Assembly: GCF_000719095.1 (NCBI RefSeq)
Contig: NZ_JOEH01000030.1
Span: 45,914-109,913, forward strand
Length of the DNA: 64,000 bases
Source of the DNA: Streptacidiphilus jeojiense
GTDB taxonomy: Bacteria; Actinomycetota; Actinomycetes; Streptomycetales; Streptomycetaceae
Reading direction: 5' to 3'
In this document: positions 37,398 to 44,588 of the stretch, piece after piece
How the letters are laid out: each line of letters opens with the position of its first letter
Numbering within the stretch: the stretch's first letter is position 1
Position numbers and translations under genes: made by a program
Notes under the pieces: generated by a model
The model's database searches: none
Told to the model about the DNA's origin: nothing
The model's input: only the letters and a program-made list of their open reading frames with translations

Positions 37398-37991
37398 GTG
37401 CCGAAGAACCCGCCGGAATCGATGCAGCAGCACCTGCGCCAGCGCCTGAACCGTCACGCCCGCGAGCGCTGGCCGTACGTGGACGCCATCACGGTCCGAT
37501 TCCGCGCCGGATTCGCCTACGTGGAAGCCGAGTTGCTCGGCGAGCGGGCCATTCCGCTGTGCCGCCTGCGGTTCACCGGCGTGCTGCACACCTGGGGCTT
37601 CGCTCTTTACCTGGAGAGCACTGACAGCTACCGGGACAGCATCCTGCCCAACGGACTTCCCGCCGGATCCCCTGAAGAAGCCCTCGACTGCGCCGGTTAC
37701 CTCTACCTCAAGGCTTTCGCACCGGGCATCGACGGGCTGATCCGGGTGCCGGCAGGCCTGGTCGTCCTCGTCGGACCGCCGGCTTCGGGCAAGACCAGCT
37801 TCGTTCGGGCACTGATCGCAGGTCGGCAGATCGACAAGGACGCCGTGGTGTCCAGCGACGAGATCCGCGCGGAACTCTTCGACACCTCACCCGCCGAAGC
37901 GGATCCTGAAGCGGCGGACGCCCTGATCTTTGAGGAGCGTGACCGCAGAATCGCGGCCAGGCTCGCTATCGGACACAGTGCAGTCGCCGAT
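37398..37991 (+). pseudogene. P-loop kinase/AAA-type ATPase gene, 5' part (split by island)
   Basis: Codes for residues 1-198 of a protein interrupted by the island. Residues 1-104 are a basic domain (VDAITVRFRAGFAYVEAELL, FTGVLHTWGFALYLESTDSY) of unknown function. From 115 a polynucleotide-kinase-like P-loop domain follows: LVVLVGPPASGKT (126-133) and VVSSDEIRAELF. The expected next strand, G-H-S-A-V-A-D-x-T-N-V, is cut after Asp198 and resumes at 52431 in register. Joined, the protein would have about 296 residues. The kinase probably acts on RNA or nucleotides; loss of the C-terminal third should disable it. GTG 37398 is the likely start. Confidence 0.8.
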
Positions 37992-38000
37992 TTGACAACA
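37980..38000. other. Left attachment junction (attL)
   Basis: Host kinase reading stops making sense after GTCGCCGA (ends 37990) and island sequence begins. Codon alignment with the right junction at 52431 puts the crossover within two shared bases, GA at 37989-37990 and 52431-52432, the size expected for the core of a large serine integrase. The exact core is inferred. Confidence 0.6.
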
Positions 38001-38046
38001 CAACTACGTATCCAGCACAATGCGGGCATAAGGGATACGAACAAAC

Positions 38047-39241
38047 GTGCGAACCCAGGCAAAGGGCCAGCCAGCCGGAATCTACCTCCGCATTAGCGAC
38101 GACCGCGAGGGTCGTGAGCTGGGCGTTGAGCGGCAAGAAGAAGCAAGAAGAAGACTGTCGACGTCTCGCCGACAGGTTGGGAGTGCGCGTGGTCGGCGTC
38201 TACAAGGACAACGACATCAGCGCCAGCACCAGGACGAAGCGGAAGCGGAAGGACTACCAACGGCTTCTTGGGGACGCGAGCACGGGGTTCCTCAAGGTGG
38301 TGCTGGCGTACACAACCAGCCGCATCACGCGTAAGCCGCGCGAAAACGAAGACCTCATCGAGTTGGCCGAGGCACACGGCACGCTGTTCTTCTACGTGGC
38401 GTCGCCTGACTTCGACCTCAATACCGCCAGCGGCCGGATGATAGCCCGCATCTTGGCCGCCAAGGATGCGGGCGAGGCCGAGGAGACTGCTGAACGAGTG
38501 GCGCGCGCCGCTCTCCAGCGTGCTGAGGCTGGGAAGTTCCATGGCGGTGGCCGCCCCTACGGCTACGAGAAGGATGGTGTCACTCTTCGGGACTCCGAAA
38601 TCGAAGAGTACGAGGAAGGCGTGCGGCGCCTCATTGGCGGGGAGAGTCAGACCGCCATGGTCCGCCGGCTGAACGACCGAGGGTCGCTGACGGCAGAGGG
38701 TGCGCTCTGGACCGTAGGCAACCTCAAGCGCATGTTCGCGAAGAAGCGCTACGTCATCTACGACGACAGTGACCCCGAGAAGCGCGGTACCCGGGAGCAC
38801 CAAACGGGGGAGTACCGCGCGGAGTGGCCCGGCGTCATCACACGGGCTGAGTACGAGCTCATGATGGCGCGGTTCCAGCAACACACCCAGCCGTGGGCTC
38901 ACGGCCTCTCTAACGGCCGCAAGTACCTTCTGAGTGGTCTCGCTCGATGCGGCGGAGTACTGGCCTCTGGCGACCCCTGTGGGACCGCGATGTACGGGCA
39001 AGCAAGGAAGCGGGACAACGGTACGAGTCAACGCCGCTACCGCTGCAAGGGACTCGACAACCACGCGCGGCAGATTGGTTGCGGCAAAGTGTTCCGCGAC
39101 GCGGCCGCGCTGGACGAGTTTGTGACTGAGGCCGTGCTCTACCGGCTCGACTCGCCGGAGGTAGCGCGAGCACTGGCTTCGGAGCAGGACACGCACCAGG
39201 AGTACCGTTCGTGCCACGCAGTCTGGAATGGGTCGTCCTAG
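38047..39241 (+). pseudogene. Large serine integrase, frameshifted and C-terminally shortened
   Basis: A large serine recombinase that would have integrated the island. The N-terminal resolvase part starts at GTG 38047 with the catalytic serine in GIYLRISDDREGRELG. The frame is lost at 38134-38153, where CAAGAAGAAG is duplicated in tandem; removing one copy restores ERQEEDCRRLADRLG and an open frame to 39241. The recombinase domain (GRPYGYEKDG, DRGSLTAEGALWTVGNLKRM) and zinc ribbon (LARCGGVLASGDPCG, RYRCKG, GCGKVF) are intact. The reading ends near residue 395, soon after SPEVARALASEQ, where homologues carry a further coiled-coil region. Both defects point to an inactive integrase. Confidence 0.85.
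38134..38153. repeat. 10-bp tandem duplication causing frameshift
   Basis: CAAGAAGAAG occurs twice end to end (38134-38143 and 38144-38153). One copy encodes Q-E-E in the integrase; the second adds 10 bases and shifts the frame. This is a typical slipped-strand error. Confidence 0.9.
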
Positions 39242-39576
39242 ACTTGTGCGCAAATCGAAATCGCTGGGGCTGGGTCCGGCCAAGAGACGTCCGACGATCC
39301 AACTCGGCGCACGCGCAGGTCATCCAAGCCGCAGCTTATTTTCCCAACTGGGTGCGAGGAATGTACCAATACAAGGAACATCTCCCCTCGGTCTGCTTGG
39401 CGGGTTACGTGATCGATCGCGAGGGTGAAGGAACCTGGGCGAGAACTCTCGACCTCAGCGCGCGGCTGGAAGAAGGTGTCCTCACGCTGGAGGATGGGTA
39501 CGCGTGGGGCCACTACGACGCCTATGCCGTGCCTGAGATCGTTTCACGCGGCGCCCCCAGAACCGCAACCCGGTAG
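39211..39576 (+). CDS. Hypothetical protein of the island
   Basis: A 121-residue soluble protein not recognised by family. It has a tryptophan- and arginine-rich start (RNRWGWVRPRDVRRSNS) and an acidic, well-formed second half (VCLAGYVIDREGEGTWARTL, LEDGYAWGHYDAYAVPEIVS). The GTG at 39211 has AGGAG 9 bases upstream and overlaps the integrase end by 31 bases. The composition looks like a real protein. Replacement of the integrase C terminus by this gene may mark an old recombination point. Function unknown. Confidence 0.55.
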   Translation: MPRSLEWVVLDLCANRNRWGWVRPRDVRRSNSAHAQVIQAAAYFPNWVRGMYQYKEHLPSVCLAGYVIDREGEGTWARTLDLSARLEEGVLTLEDGYAWGHYDAYAVPEIVSRGAPRTATR

Positions 39577-39740
39577 CCCAAGCTACCCACCAGGGCCTGA
39601 GATTTAACCGCAAGCCAGCGCGCTGAGGTTTGCTCTCGGGCCCTTTCCGTGGCTCCTGGAAGGGATGGATCCGGAAGCACATGATCCAGAAGGACCACCC
39701 CCAGAACCGCTGGGCTCGACCGCATGACTTGTCACAAGAT

Positions 39741-39762
39741 GTACAACATCGACTAGTACAAC
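39741..39762. promoter_or_regulatory. Direct repeats upstream of the EAD-like gene pair
   Basis: GTACAAC occurs at 39741-39747 and 39756-39762, 15 bases apart, about 40 bases before the start of the gene pair at 39802. Such a pair could bind a small helix-turn-helix regulator. The gap 39577-39801 shows no other gene. Confidence 0.35.
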
Positions 39763-39801
39763 CTCTTGCTGACGCTCCTGGCCAACCGCCACTATCAGGA
39801 C

Positions 39802-40407
39802 ATGGCGAAGTGGGGTATGCGTGGCCCAGTGGCGGTATGGCTTGTTGGAGCGTTTGGTCTCATTGGCGGAGCTGTAGTCGTATGCATCTATTACCGCGTT
39901 GATGTCGGCGTGGGGATCGGCACCGTAGGTGCCATTGCAGCTGCGATATATGGAGGAACGGCAGTCTGGGTAGTGCCGGATTCCAAAGAGCTCGAACCTC
40001 CCCTCGGAGGCAGTAGCAAAAAAGAGAGTTCTGCGCTTCCCGACTCAAGCTTCACTGTCACATCAGTGGACAAGTCCAGTTTGCCGTCTGGAATTTACCG
40101 AATGCAGGAGGGGGCTCGCCGAGATTCCTGGCTTAACGCGGTTGAGGATACTCTGGAGCAGACCATAGATGATCTCACGATGATCCGAAGGATAGTCAAT
40201 CGAGTCGGCTATTCTCCTGGGAAGATCTCACTCCCAACACAAGCTAGCAGCGCTGGAACCTATTGGCACTTGGTGCTGGAGTATGTATTAAAATACGGCG
40301 ATCTGCGAAAGATGGACGAGCTTCTTGAGGAAGCCCTGCAACAGGGTCCCTCGCAGGATCTTCGGAACGCAGTGCAGAACTGGCGCAATCACCACCCCCA
40401 GCCGTGA
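39802..40407 (+). CDS. Membrane protein with C-terminal effector-associated-domain-like module
   Basis: A 201-residue protein. Two membrane helices (VAVWLVGAFGLIGGAVVVCI, then VGIGTVGAIAAAIYGGTAVW) lie in the first 60 residues, followed by a polar Ser/Lys-rich linker. The C-terminal 75 residues (IRRIVNRVGYSPGKISL, W-x-x-V-L-E-Y-V-L-K-Y-G-D-L, LLEEALQQGP) follow the pattern of effector-associated domains (EAD1-like), small helical adaptors that join partners in bacterial conflict systems. One leucine uses TTA. Start is uncertain: ATG 39802 has AGGA very close, and ATG 39817 is possible. Seven bases separate it from the second EAD-like gene, so both act together. Confidence 0.6.
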   Translation: MAKWGMRGPVAVWLVGAFGLIGGAVVVCIYYRVDVGVGIGTVGAIAAAIYGGTAVWVVPDSKELEPPLGGSSKKESSALPDSSFTVTSVDKSSLPSGIYRMQEGARRDSWLNAVEDTLEQTIDDLTMIRRIVNRVGYSPGKISLPTQASSAGTYWHLVLEYVLKYGDLRKMDELLEEALQQGPSQDLRNAVQNWRNHHPQP

Positions 40408-40414
40408 GCCTTAA

Positions 40415-41164
40415 GTGGCGCCCACCTGGGACAAATCGCTGCTGGGCCCTCTGGGCGATTTTCTTGCAGCGTATATTGATGATGTTGATGCAATGAAGGT
40501 TCGCGCTAGGCGAGCAGGGGTGTCCACAAGTGGAACATGGGCGCAAGGCAACCGAACAATACAGGACCGCTGGTTCGGGCTGCTGGGAGATGCATTGGAC
40601 GGGGGTCTCCTATGGGAGCTTCTCAGAGAGGTTCACCAGGTACTTCCTGCGCCGCAGCGTGGCGATTTAAATCGCCACCTAAGTTCCATAAGCGCAAACG
40701 CTTTGGTGGGAATCGCTGGCAGGAACTGGGTTACTCTTCAGGACTATGTTACGAATTTGATCGACAGTGAAAATCTTGAGGAGCGCCTTGCGGCTGTCCG
40801 CGGAATTCGCACTGTTGCGGCGGGACTAGTTAAGCTACTGAATGACGAAATTACTGTCCTATCAGTTATCCCACAAGGGGTGTCAGATCGCGGGACAAGG
40901 GAGATTCGGGATCTGCTTGTTAATCGCAGTTATAATGTGCTAGTTGCTGCCAACTATATGCTTGAATTGGCTCGGCGCCGTACAAATGTTTCAGAAGATT
41001 CTGATGAATATGGCCCTGGAGTGGTACTGGCGGTAGAAGAGGCTCGTCAGGGATTCAGTGATGCAGAACATCGCCGAATCGAAGTTGCCAGCATAACGGT
41101 TGATCAGCAAGCTAGAAGGCTTCTTGCTGGACTCAGGGGGAAGATTGGTCGGCTCGAATCGTGA
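40415..41164 (+). CDS. Cytosolic protein with N-terminal effector-associated-domain-like module
   Basis: A 249-residue soluble helical protein. Residues about 8-90 (LGDFLAAYIDDVDAMKVRAR, RWFGLLGDALDGGLLWELLR, VLPAPQRGDL) follow the same effector-associated-domain pattern as the upstream partner. The remaining 155 residues are helical with no recognised enzyme motif and may be an unknown effector or sensor (RGIRTVAAGLVKLLNDE, YNVLVAANYMLELARRRTN). GTG 40415 follows the upstream stop by 7 bases, so translation is coupled. Base composition is clearly AT-richer than the host. Matching EAD modules usually bind each other, so this protein is probably held at the membrane by its neighbour. Confidence 0.6.
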   Translation: MAPTWDKSLLGPLGDFLAAYIDDVDAMKVRARRAGVSTSGTWAQGNRTIQDRWFGLLGDALDGGLLWELLREVHQVLPAPQRGDLNRHLSSISANALVGIAGRNWVTLQDYVTNLIDSENLEERLAAVRGIRTVAAGLVKLLNDEITVLSVIPQGVSDRGTREIRDLLVNRSYNVLVAANYMLELARRRTNVSEDSDEYGPGVVLAVEEARQGFSDAEHRRIEVASITVDQQARRLLAGLRGKIGRLES

Positions 41165-41298
41165 ACTACGCCATTTTCTGCGTACGCCCTTCGGGCCACG
41201 AGGTATTTCGCTGCAGTGGCTACGAGCTGGCCGAGGTGCCAGGCGCAGAAGTGAACGTGGAGCGCTTGGGTGGACGCAACCCCGCCACGGCAGGCTAG
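41161..41298 (+). CDS. Possible 45-residue peptide, third gene of EAD-like operon
   Basis: A short ORF starting with GTG inside the stop of the 40415 gene (GTGA overlap). It encodes VNYAIFCVRPSGHEVFRCSG and then AEVPGAEVNVERLGGRNP. The composition is protein-like and the overlap suggests coupling. It could instead be the truncated start of a longer gene, since no homologous continuation follows. No family recognised. Confidence 0.35.
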   Translation: MNYAIFCVRPSGHEVFRCSGYELAEVPGAEVNVERLGGRNPATAG

Positions 41299-41319
41299 TC
41301 CATCACCATTGCCGCACTG

Positions 41320-42051
41320 CTACACACTTGGACTGAGCGAATTCCACCATGCAACCACCAGACGGCGAATGAGGCTCTCTCCTTCGGCGAGCGTCATAGT
41401 GTGCTTCGGTGAATCCCCACCCATCCTCGCATGGCGCGCCTGGCTCCCACTCACGTCCGGCCTATTAGCCGAAGCTGTGAACGCTGAAATCTCCGCCGGC
41501 GCGGCCCACCCGTTCCCCTTCAAGACCTTATCGTCACCCACACTATGCCGGACGATTTCGTAGACCTTGTACAGGTCAACCCATGTGAGCGCCACACTTG
41601 GCTTGCCAAGGATGCTCAGCACCTCTTCAACATCCGGGTGGGAGTCACTCAGTTGAACGTAGGGAGGCCCAAGCGGCTCGGGAGGAGGCGTTGGTGAAAC
41701 CACTCCGCCAACTTCAACAACCCCCACAATGGCGTTTGAACGCACCTCGACCGTGTCACCAACCACGATGAGGTGACGCACACCCTCAGCATCATCAACG
41801 ACAAAATGGCCGCTTATCGACACAGGGCGAAAGCTGCTATCGAGAATGCGAGCCACGCCCATCACACGCCGAAGTACGTTTGCGGCCTGGTCAAAGAGCT
41901 TCTGGCCACCTTCCGTGAGCCCATCAAAGTGCGACGACTCTAGGTAGTAGCCATCATCATCGACGGCAACGAGGGGCTCCCCCTCGCGAAACAGCTCAAC
42001 CAGACTGTCCAGATCGTAGACATGCCCTTCCAGCCTCGCCTTGACTGCCAT
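41320..42051 (-). CDS. Hypothetical protein, partner of HEPN gene
   Basis: A 243-residue soluble protein not recognised by family. The first half is acidic with beta character (VYDLDSLVELFREGEPLVAV, ISGHFVVDDAEGVRHLIVVG), a proline-rich linker follows (SPTPPPEPLGPP), and the second half is helical (LTWVDLYKVYEIVRHSVGDD...). ATG 42051 has a strong GAGGAGG site. It lies 43 bases downstream of the HEPN-type gene on the same strand and is almost surely in its operon, perhaps as an antidote or specificity partner. Confidence 0.6.
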   Translation of the reverse strand: MAVKARLEGHVYDLDSLVELFREGEPLVAVDDDGYYLESSHFDGLTEGGQKLFDQAANVLRRVMGVARILDSSFRPVSISGHFVVDDAEGVRHLIVVGDTVEVRSNAIVGVVEVGGVVSPTPPPEPLGPPYVQLSDSHPDVEEVLSILGKPSVALTWVDLYKVYEIVRHSVGDDKVLKGNGWAAPAEISAFTASANRPDVSGSQARHARMGGDSPKHTMTLAEGESLIRRLVVAWWNSLSPSV

Positions 42052-42094
42052 GGCGCCTCCTCGGTGGAATGAGTCTTCGATGCCATTGTGAACA

Positions 42095-43744
42095 TTAGAC
42101 ACCGAGCAACAACATTCTCCCACGGACATTTGACCCCGGCGCGTTGAGGAGGTCAGGTCGCGAGTACAACGCCTTGAGGGCTTGTGTGGCAACATCCACA
42201 GAACGCTCCCGATGTTTGTAGGCGTCAGCGATGGAGGGTTCATTTGCTCCGTGCACAAGCTCGCTGCGCACGCCGTAGAGCTCCTTCAACTCCTTGAAGA
42301 GAGCTCTGCGCTTTACCATGTCGTCTGGCTCTAGAAGAATTGCCATAGCACCGCAAACGCGGAAGGTAACTTCACCTTCATTGGTGCCAAAAATATTCTC
42401 CCAACAGATGACAGCGTCCACAAAGCCATCCATGGGGTCGGGGCGGGTCGACACAGCGGAGAGTAGTCGCCGCATAGCCATGTCCAAACCCGTTGGATGC
42501 TTCGCCACCTGCACCACCCAGCGTTGGATCTCCGTGCCAACCTCAGCTGTAATTTGAGTTGAAGCGAAAGCGGACATTGGGTACCGGTACACGCTCATGG
42601 AGGCGCTTTGGCCAAGGGAAAGCGGGTTAATGGCAGTTGATACCATCTCCGCCGGGGCAATAACCTCGCCGGATGGGGAAGCAAACAGCATTGCCAGTCG
42701 GATCAAGTTAATGCGACGCCGCATCTCATCTTGAAACTTCTGGATGGAAGGACGGGCCGTCTCCCAACGCCTTTCGACTTGGCCTGAATCGTCCTGCGGC
42801 CCGGGAGCCCAGTAACGGACCGACAGGAGGCGAACGGGCACCTCGACCTCCAAGACTGCCGTAATGCCATCGGCATCCCACAGATTTTCCCGATCCCCGT
42901 CCGTGGGAACTCTGATCTGACCTCCCTGAAAGAAAATGGGCTCCCCATTGACAAGCTCGATGTGGGCCAGGCCTACGAGCACGGGAACGTGGACATTCCT
43001 TTTCGCCGCCAGGTTACGACCCAGCTTTAGCGCCCATCGGAGTACATCGAAGAAGCCGCCCGGAGTGGGATGAGCACCAAGCCGTCTCAGTGCCACCCCC
43101 AGGAGGGAACTCGGCAGCAGAATAAGTTGGCAGGTGCCACCCTGGCCACTAGACCAAAGGAGATGTGAGTGAACATCTGCGCCGTCGCCGTTGTACGTAT
43201 CCGCATTTGCTACGCCAGGAAACAGTCGACACATGACGGAGTCGCGGAGCACAGCTTGTGCAAATTCCCTGATCTTCGGATGCTTGAACGTTGGCATAGT
43301 GAGAATTGATGACATGCCACCGGCAGCATTACCAGTCGGGCGAGGAAGAAGGCATCCGGCGAAGAAGTCCCTACCGAGATGCAAAAGTGCCTCTTCTAGG
43401 GGGTCATCACTTTCAATGGCCAACAGCGATCCGCCACAGTGTTGCCGCCAGATGTTCGGCAGCGTGGTTTGAGCGGCCGCATCAAAGCTCAGCACTTGTC
43501 CGATGGCATGAGATCGAGCAAAGGAATTCTGCTGCGTAGAAATTTGACCAGCCCAAAGCATCAGCGCTTGAAGTACCTCTAGCTGCTCACTCGACAACGT
43601 CGCTGACCTCAGCGAGTCAACCTCAACGTTGAGACAGTAGGAAACAAACGCGTCACCGAAAATCTGGCAGGCTTCATCCATGGGTGCATGATAGTCCACA
43701 CCAGCAAGCCTGATGACCCATTTGATGGCCGCCCATCGCTGCAT
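42095..43744 (-). CDS. Apea/HEPN-like domain protein
   Basis: A protein of about 549 residues. The N-terminal 400 residues are not recognised. The C-terminal 120 residues are helical with an AVICWENIFGTNEG segment and the R-x4-H motif of HEPN nucleases in YGVRSELVHG, as in Apea-like HEPN proteins. Such domains cut RNA in many toxin-antitoxin and abortive-infection systems, so a defence role is likely but inferred. Start is uncertain: ATGs at 43744 and 43681 and a GTG at 43807 are in frame, none with a strong ribosome site. It diverges from the Lsr2 gene. Confidence 0.65.
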   Translation of the reverse strand: MQRWAAIKWVIRLAGVDYHAPMDEACQIFGDAFVSYCLNVEVDSLRSATLSSEQLEVLQALMLWAGQISTQQNSFARSHAIGQVLSFDAAAQTTLPNIWRQHCGGSLLAIESDDPLEEALLHLGRDFFAGCLLPRPTGNAAGGMSSILTMPTFKHPKIREFAQAVLRDSVMCRLFPGVANADTYNGDGADVHSHLLWSSGQGGTCQLILLPSSLLGVALRRLGAHPTPGGFFDVLRWALKLGRNLAAKRNVHVPVLVGLAHIELVNGEPIFFQGGQIRVPTDGDRENLWDADGITAVLEVEVPVRLLSVRYWAPGPQDDSGQVERRWETARPSIQKFQDEMRRRINLIRLAMLFASPSGEVIAPAEMVSTAINPLSLGQSASMSVYRYPMSAFASTQITAEVGTEIQRWVVQVAKHPTGLDMAMRRLLSAVSTRPDPMDGFVDAVICWENIFGTNEGEVTFRVCGAMAILLEPDDMVKRRALFKELKELYGVRSELVHGANEPSIADAYKHRERSVDVATQALKALYSRPDLLNAPGSNVRGRMLLLGV

Positions 43745-43832
43745 CTCACAACGTCGCACAATGGTTATTCTGTGGCCCGTGAGGCTGAGGCCCTGGCGCG
43801 GCCTCACTAGCTCTTGCCAAGCATGCGAGTTG

Positions 43833-43881
43833 ATGGTGTAGCCAGGTTGCCCGCGGCCCCGATTTCGTATAGCTACACCAT
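43833..43881. promoter_or_regulatory. Inverted repeat between HEPN and lsr2 genes
   Basis: ATGGTGTAGC (43833-43842) is repeated in inverted form as GCTACACCAT (43872-43881), a perfect 10-bp dyad with 29 bases between, in the divergent gap. It could be an operator for both genes, for DNA looping or for a helix-turn-helix regulator. Confidence 0.45.
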
Positions 43882-43993
43882 GGCTATCCGGAGTAAGTCA
43901 AGAGCCGGCCGAACAGGGTGGACTAATTCTGTCATTAGTTCATAATAAACCATGCACCATAGCCACTATCCGCTTCTTGGGAGGAGCATAAAA

Positions 43994-44308
43994 ATGGCAC
44001 GGCGCATGGTGATGGTCGACGACCTCGACGGCAAGTCGGAGGCGGCCGAAACCGTCACGTGGGGCATGGACAGCGAGTGGTACGAACTCGACCTCTCGGA
44101 AGTCAATGCCGCCAAGTTCCGGGGGCAGCTCGAACCGTACAAGGCCGCTTCGCGACCCATCTCACCGCCCCGCCGCGCGCGCAACGGCGACGAGTCGCAG
44201 GCCATTCGCGACTGGGCGATGCGCAACGGCCGCCCCATCTCGGACAAGTGCCCCATCCCGACGGACGTGCGCCAGGCGTACGAGCGGGCTCAGGCTGGCG
44301 GTAAGTAG
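43994..44308 (+). CDS. Lsr2-like nucleoid protein with altered DNA-binding motif
   Basis: A 104-residue Lsr2-family protein. The N-terminal oligomerisation domain is well kept (MARRMVMVDDLDGKSEAAET, WYELDLSEVNAAKFRGQLEP), followed by a linker and a C-terminal helix pair (AIRDWAMRNG ... PTDVRQAYERAQ). Lsr2 silences AT-rich foreign DNA through an R-G-R motif gripping the minor groove; here that motif is replaced by K-C-P (SDKCPIPTDV). It may silence the island's AT-rich genes with changed specificity, or interfere with host Lsr2 by mixed oligomers. A strong GGGAGGAG site precedes ATG 43994. Confidence 0.85.
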   Translation: MARRMVMVDDLDGKSEAAETVTWGMDSEWYELDLSEVNAAKFRGQLEPYKAASRPISPPRRARNGDESQAIRDWAMRNGRPISDKCPIPTDVRQAYERAQAGGK

Positions 44309-44323
44309 CCGCCACAAAACATA

Positions 44324-44360
44324 GGCCGTGGGTTCCGAATCACTCTTGGAACCCACGGCC
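44324..44360. terminator. Strong bidirectional terminator hairpin
   Basis: GGCCGTGGGTTCC (44324-44336) and GGAACCCACGGCC (44348-44360) form a perfect 13-bp stem with an 11-base loop, just after the lsr2 stop and in a convergent gap. Confidence 0.85.
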
Positions 44361-44588
44361 ATCAATTTACATGGCAAAAGCCGGATAGGCATAACCTCCC
44401 CGGCTCATTTTGCTGGTTTCTCGGCCTAGCATAAGACACCAATGTTTGCGCACCAGTCCACGCTGAGTGTGTGTCAGTTTCCCTCACGCTGCAACGGGCT
44501 GGTGTAAGCCCATTGCACTGCCAGACGCAGTCCGAAAGTCAGCCGACGGGTAGCTGCATCGGTTGTGCTGCCTCTCCACTCTATACCG

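Noticed and set aside
37301..37400. Minus-strand tail FGTCLDATGFDADGTKLQLF
   Set aside because: It looks like the end of a protein, but no start or body remains and it overlaps the kinase start; kept only as a possible relic.
37976..38005. tRNA-type attachment site at the left island end
   Set aside because: No tRNA sequence or long direct repeat was found at either end; a short core within a protein gene fits a serine integrase better.
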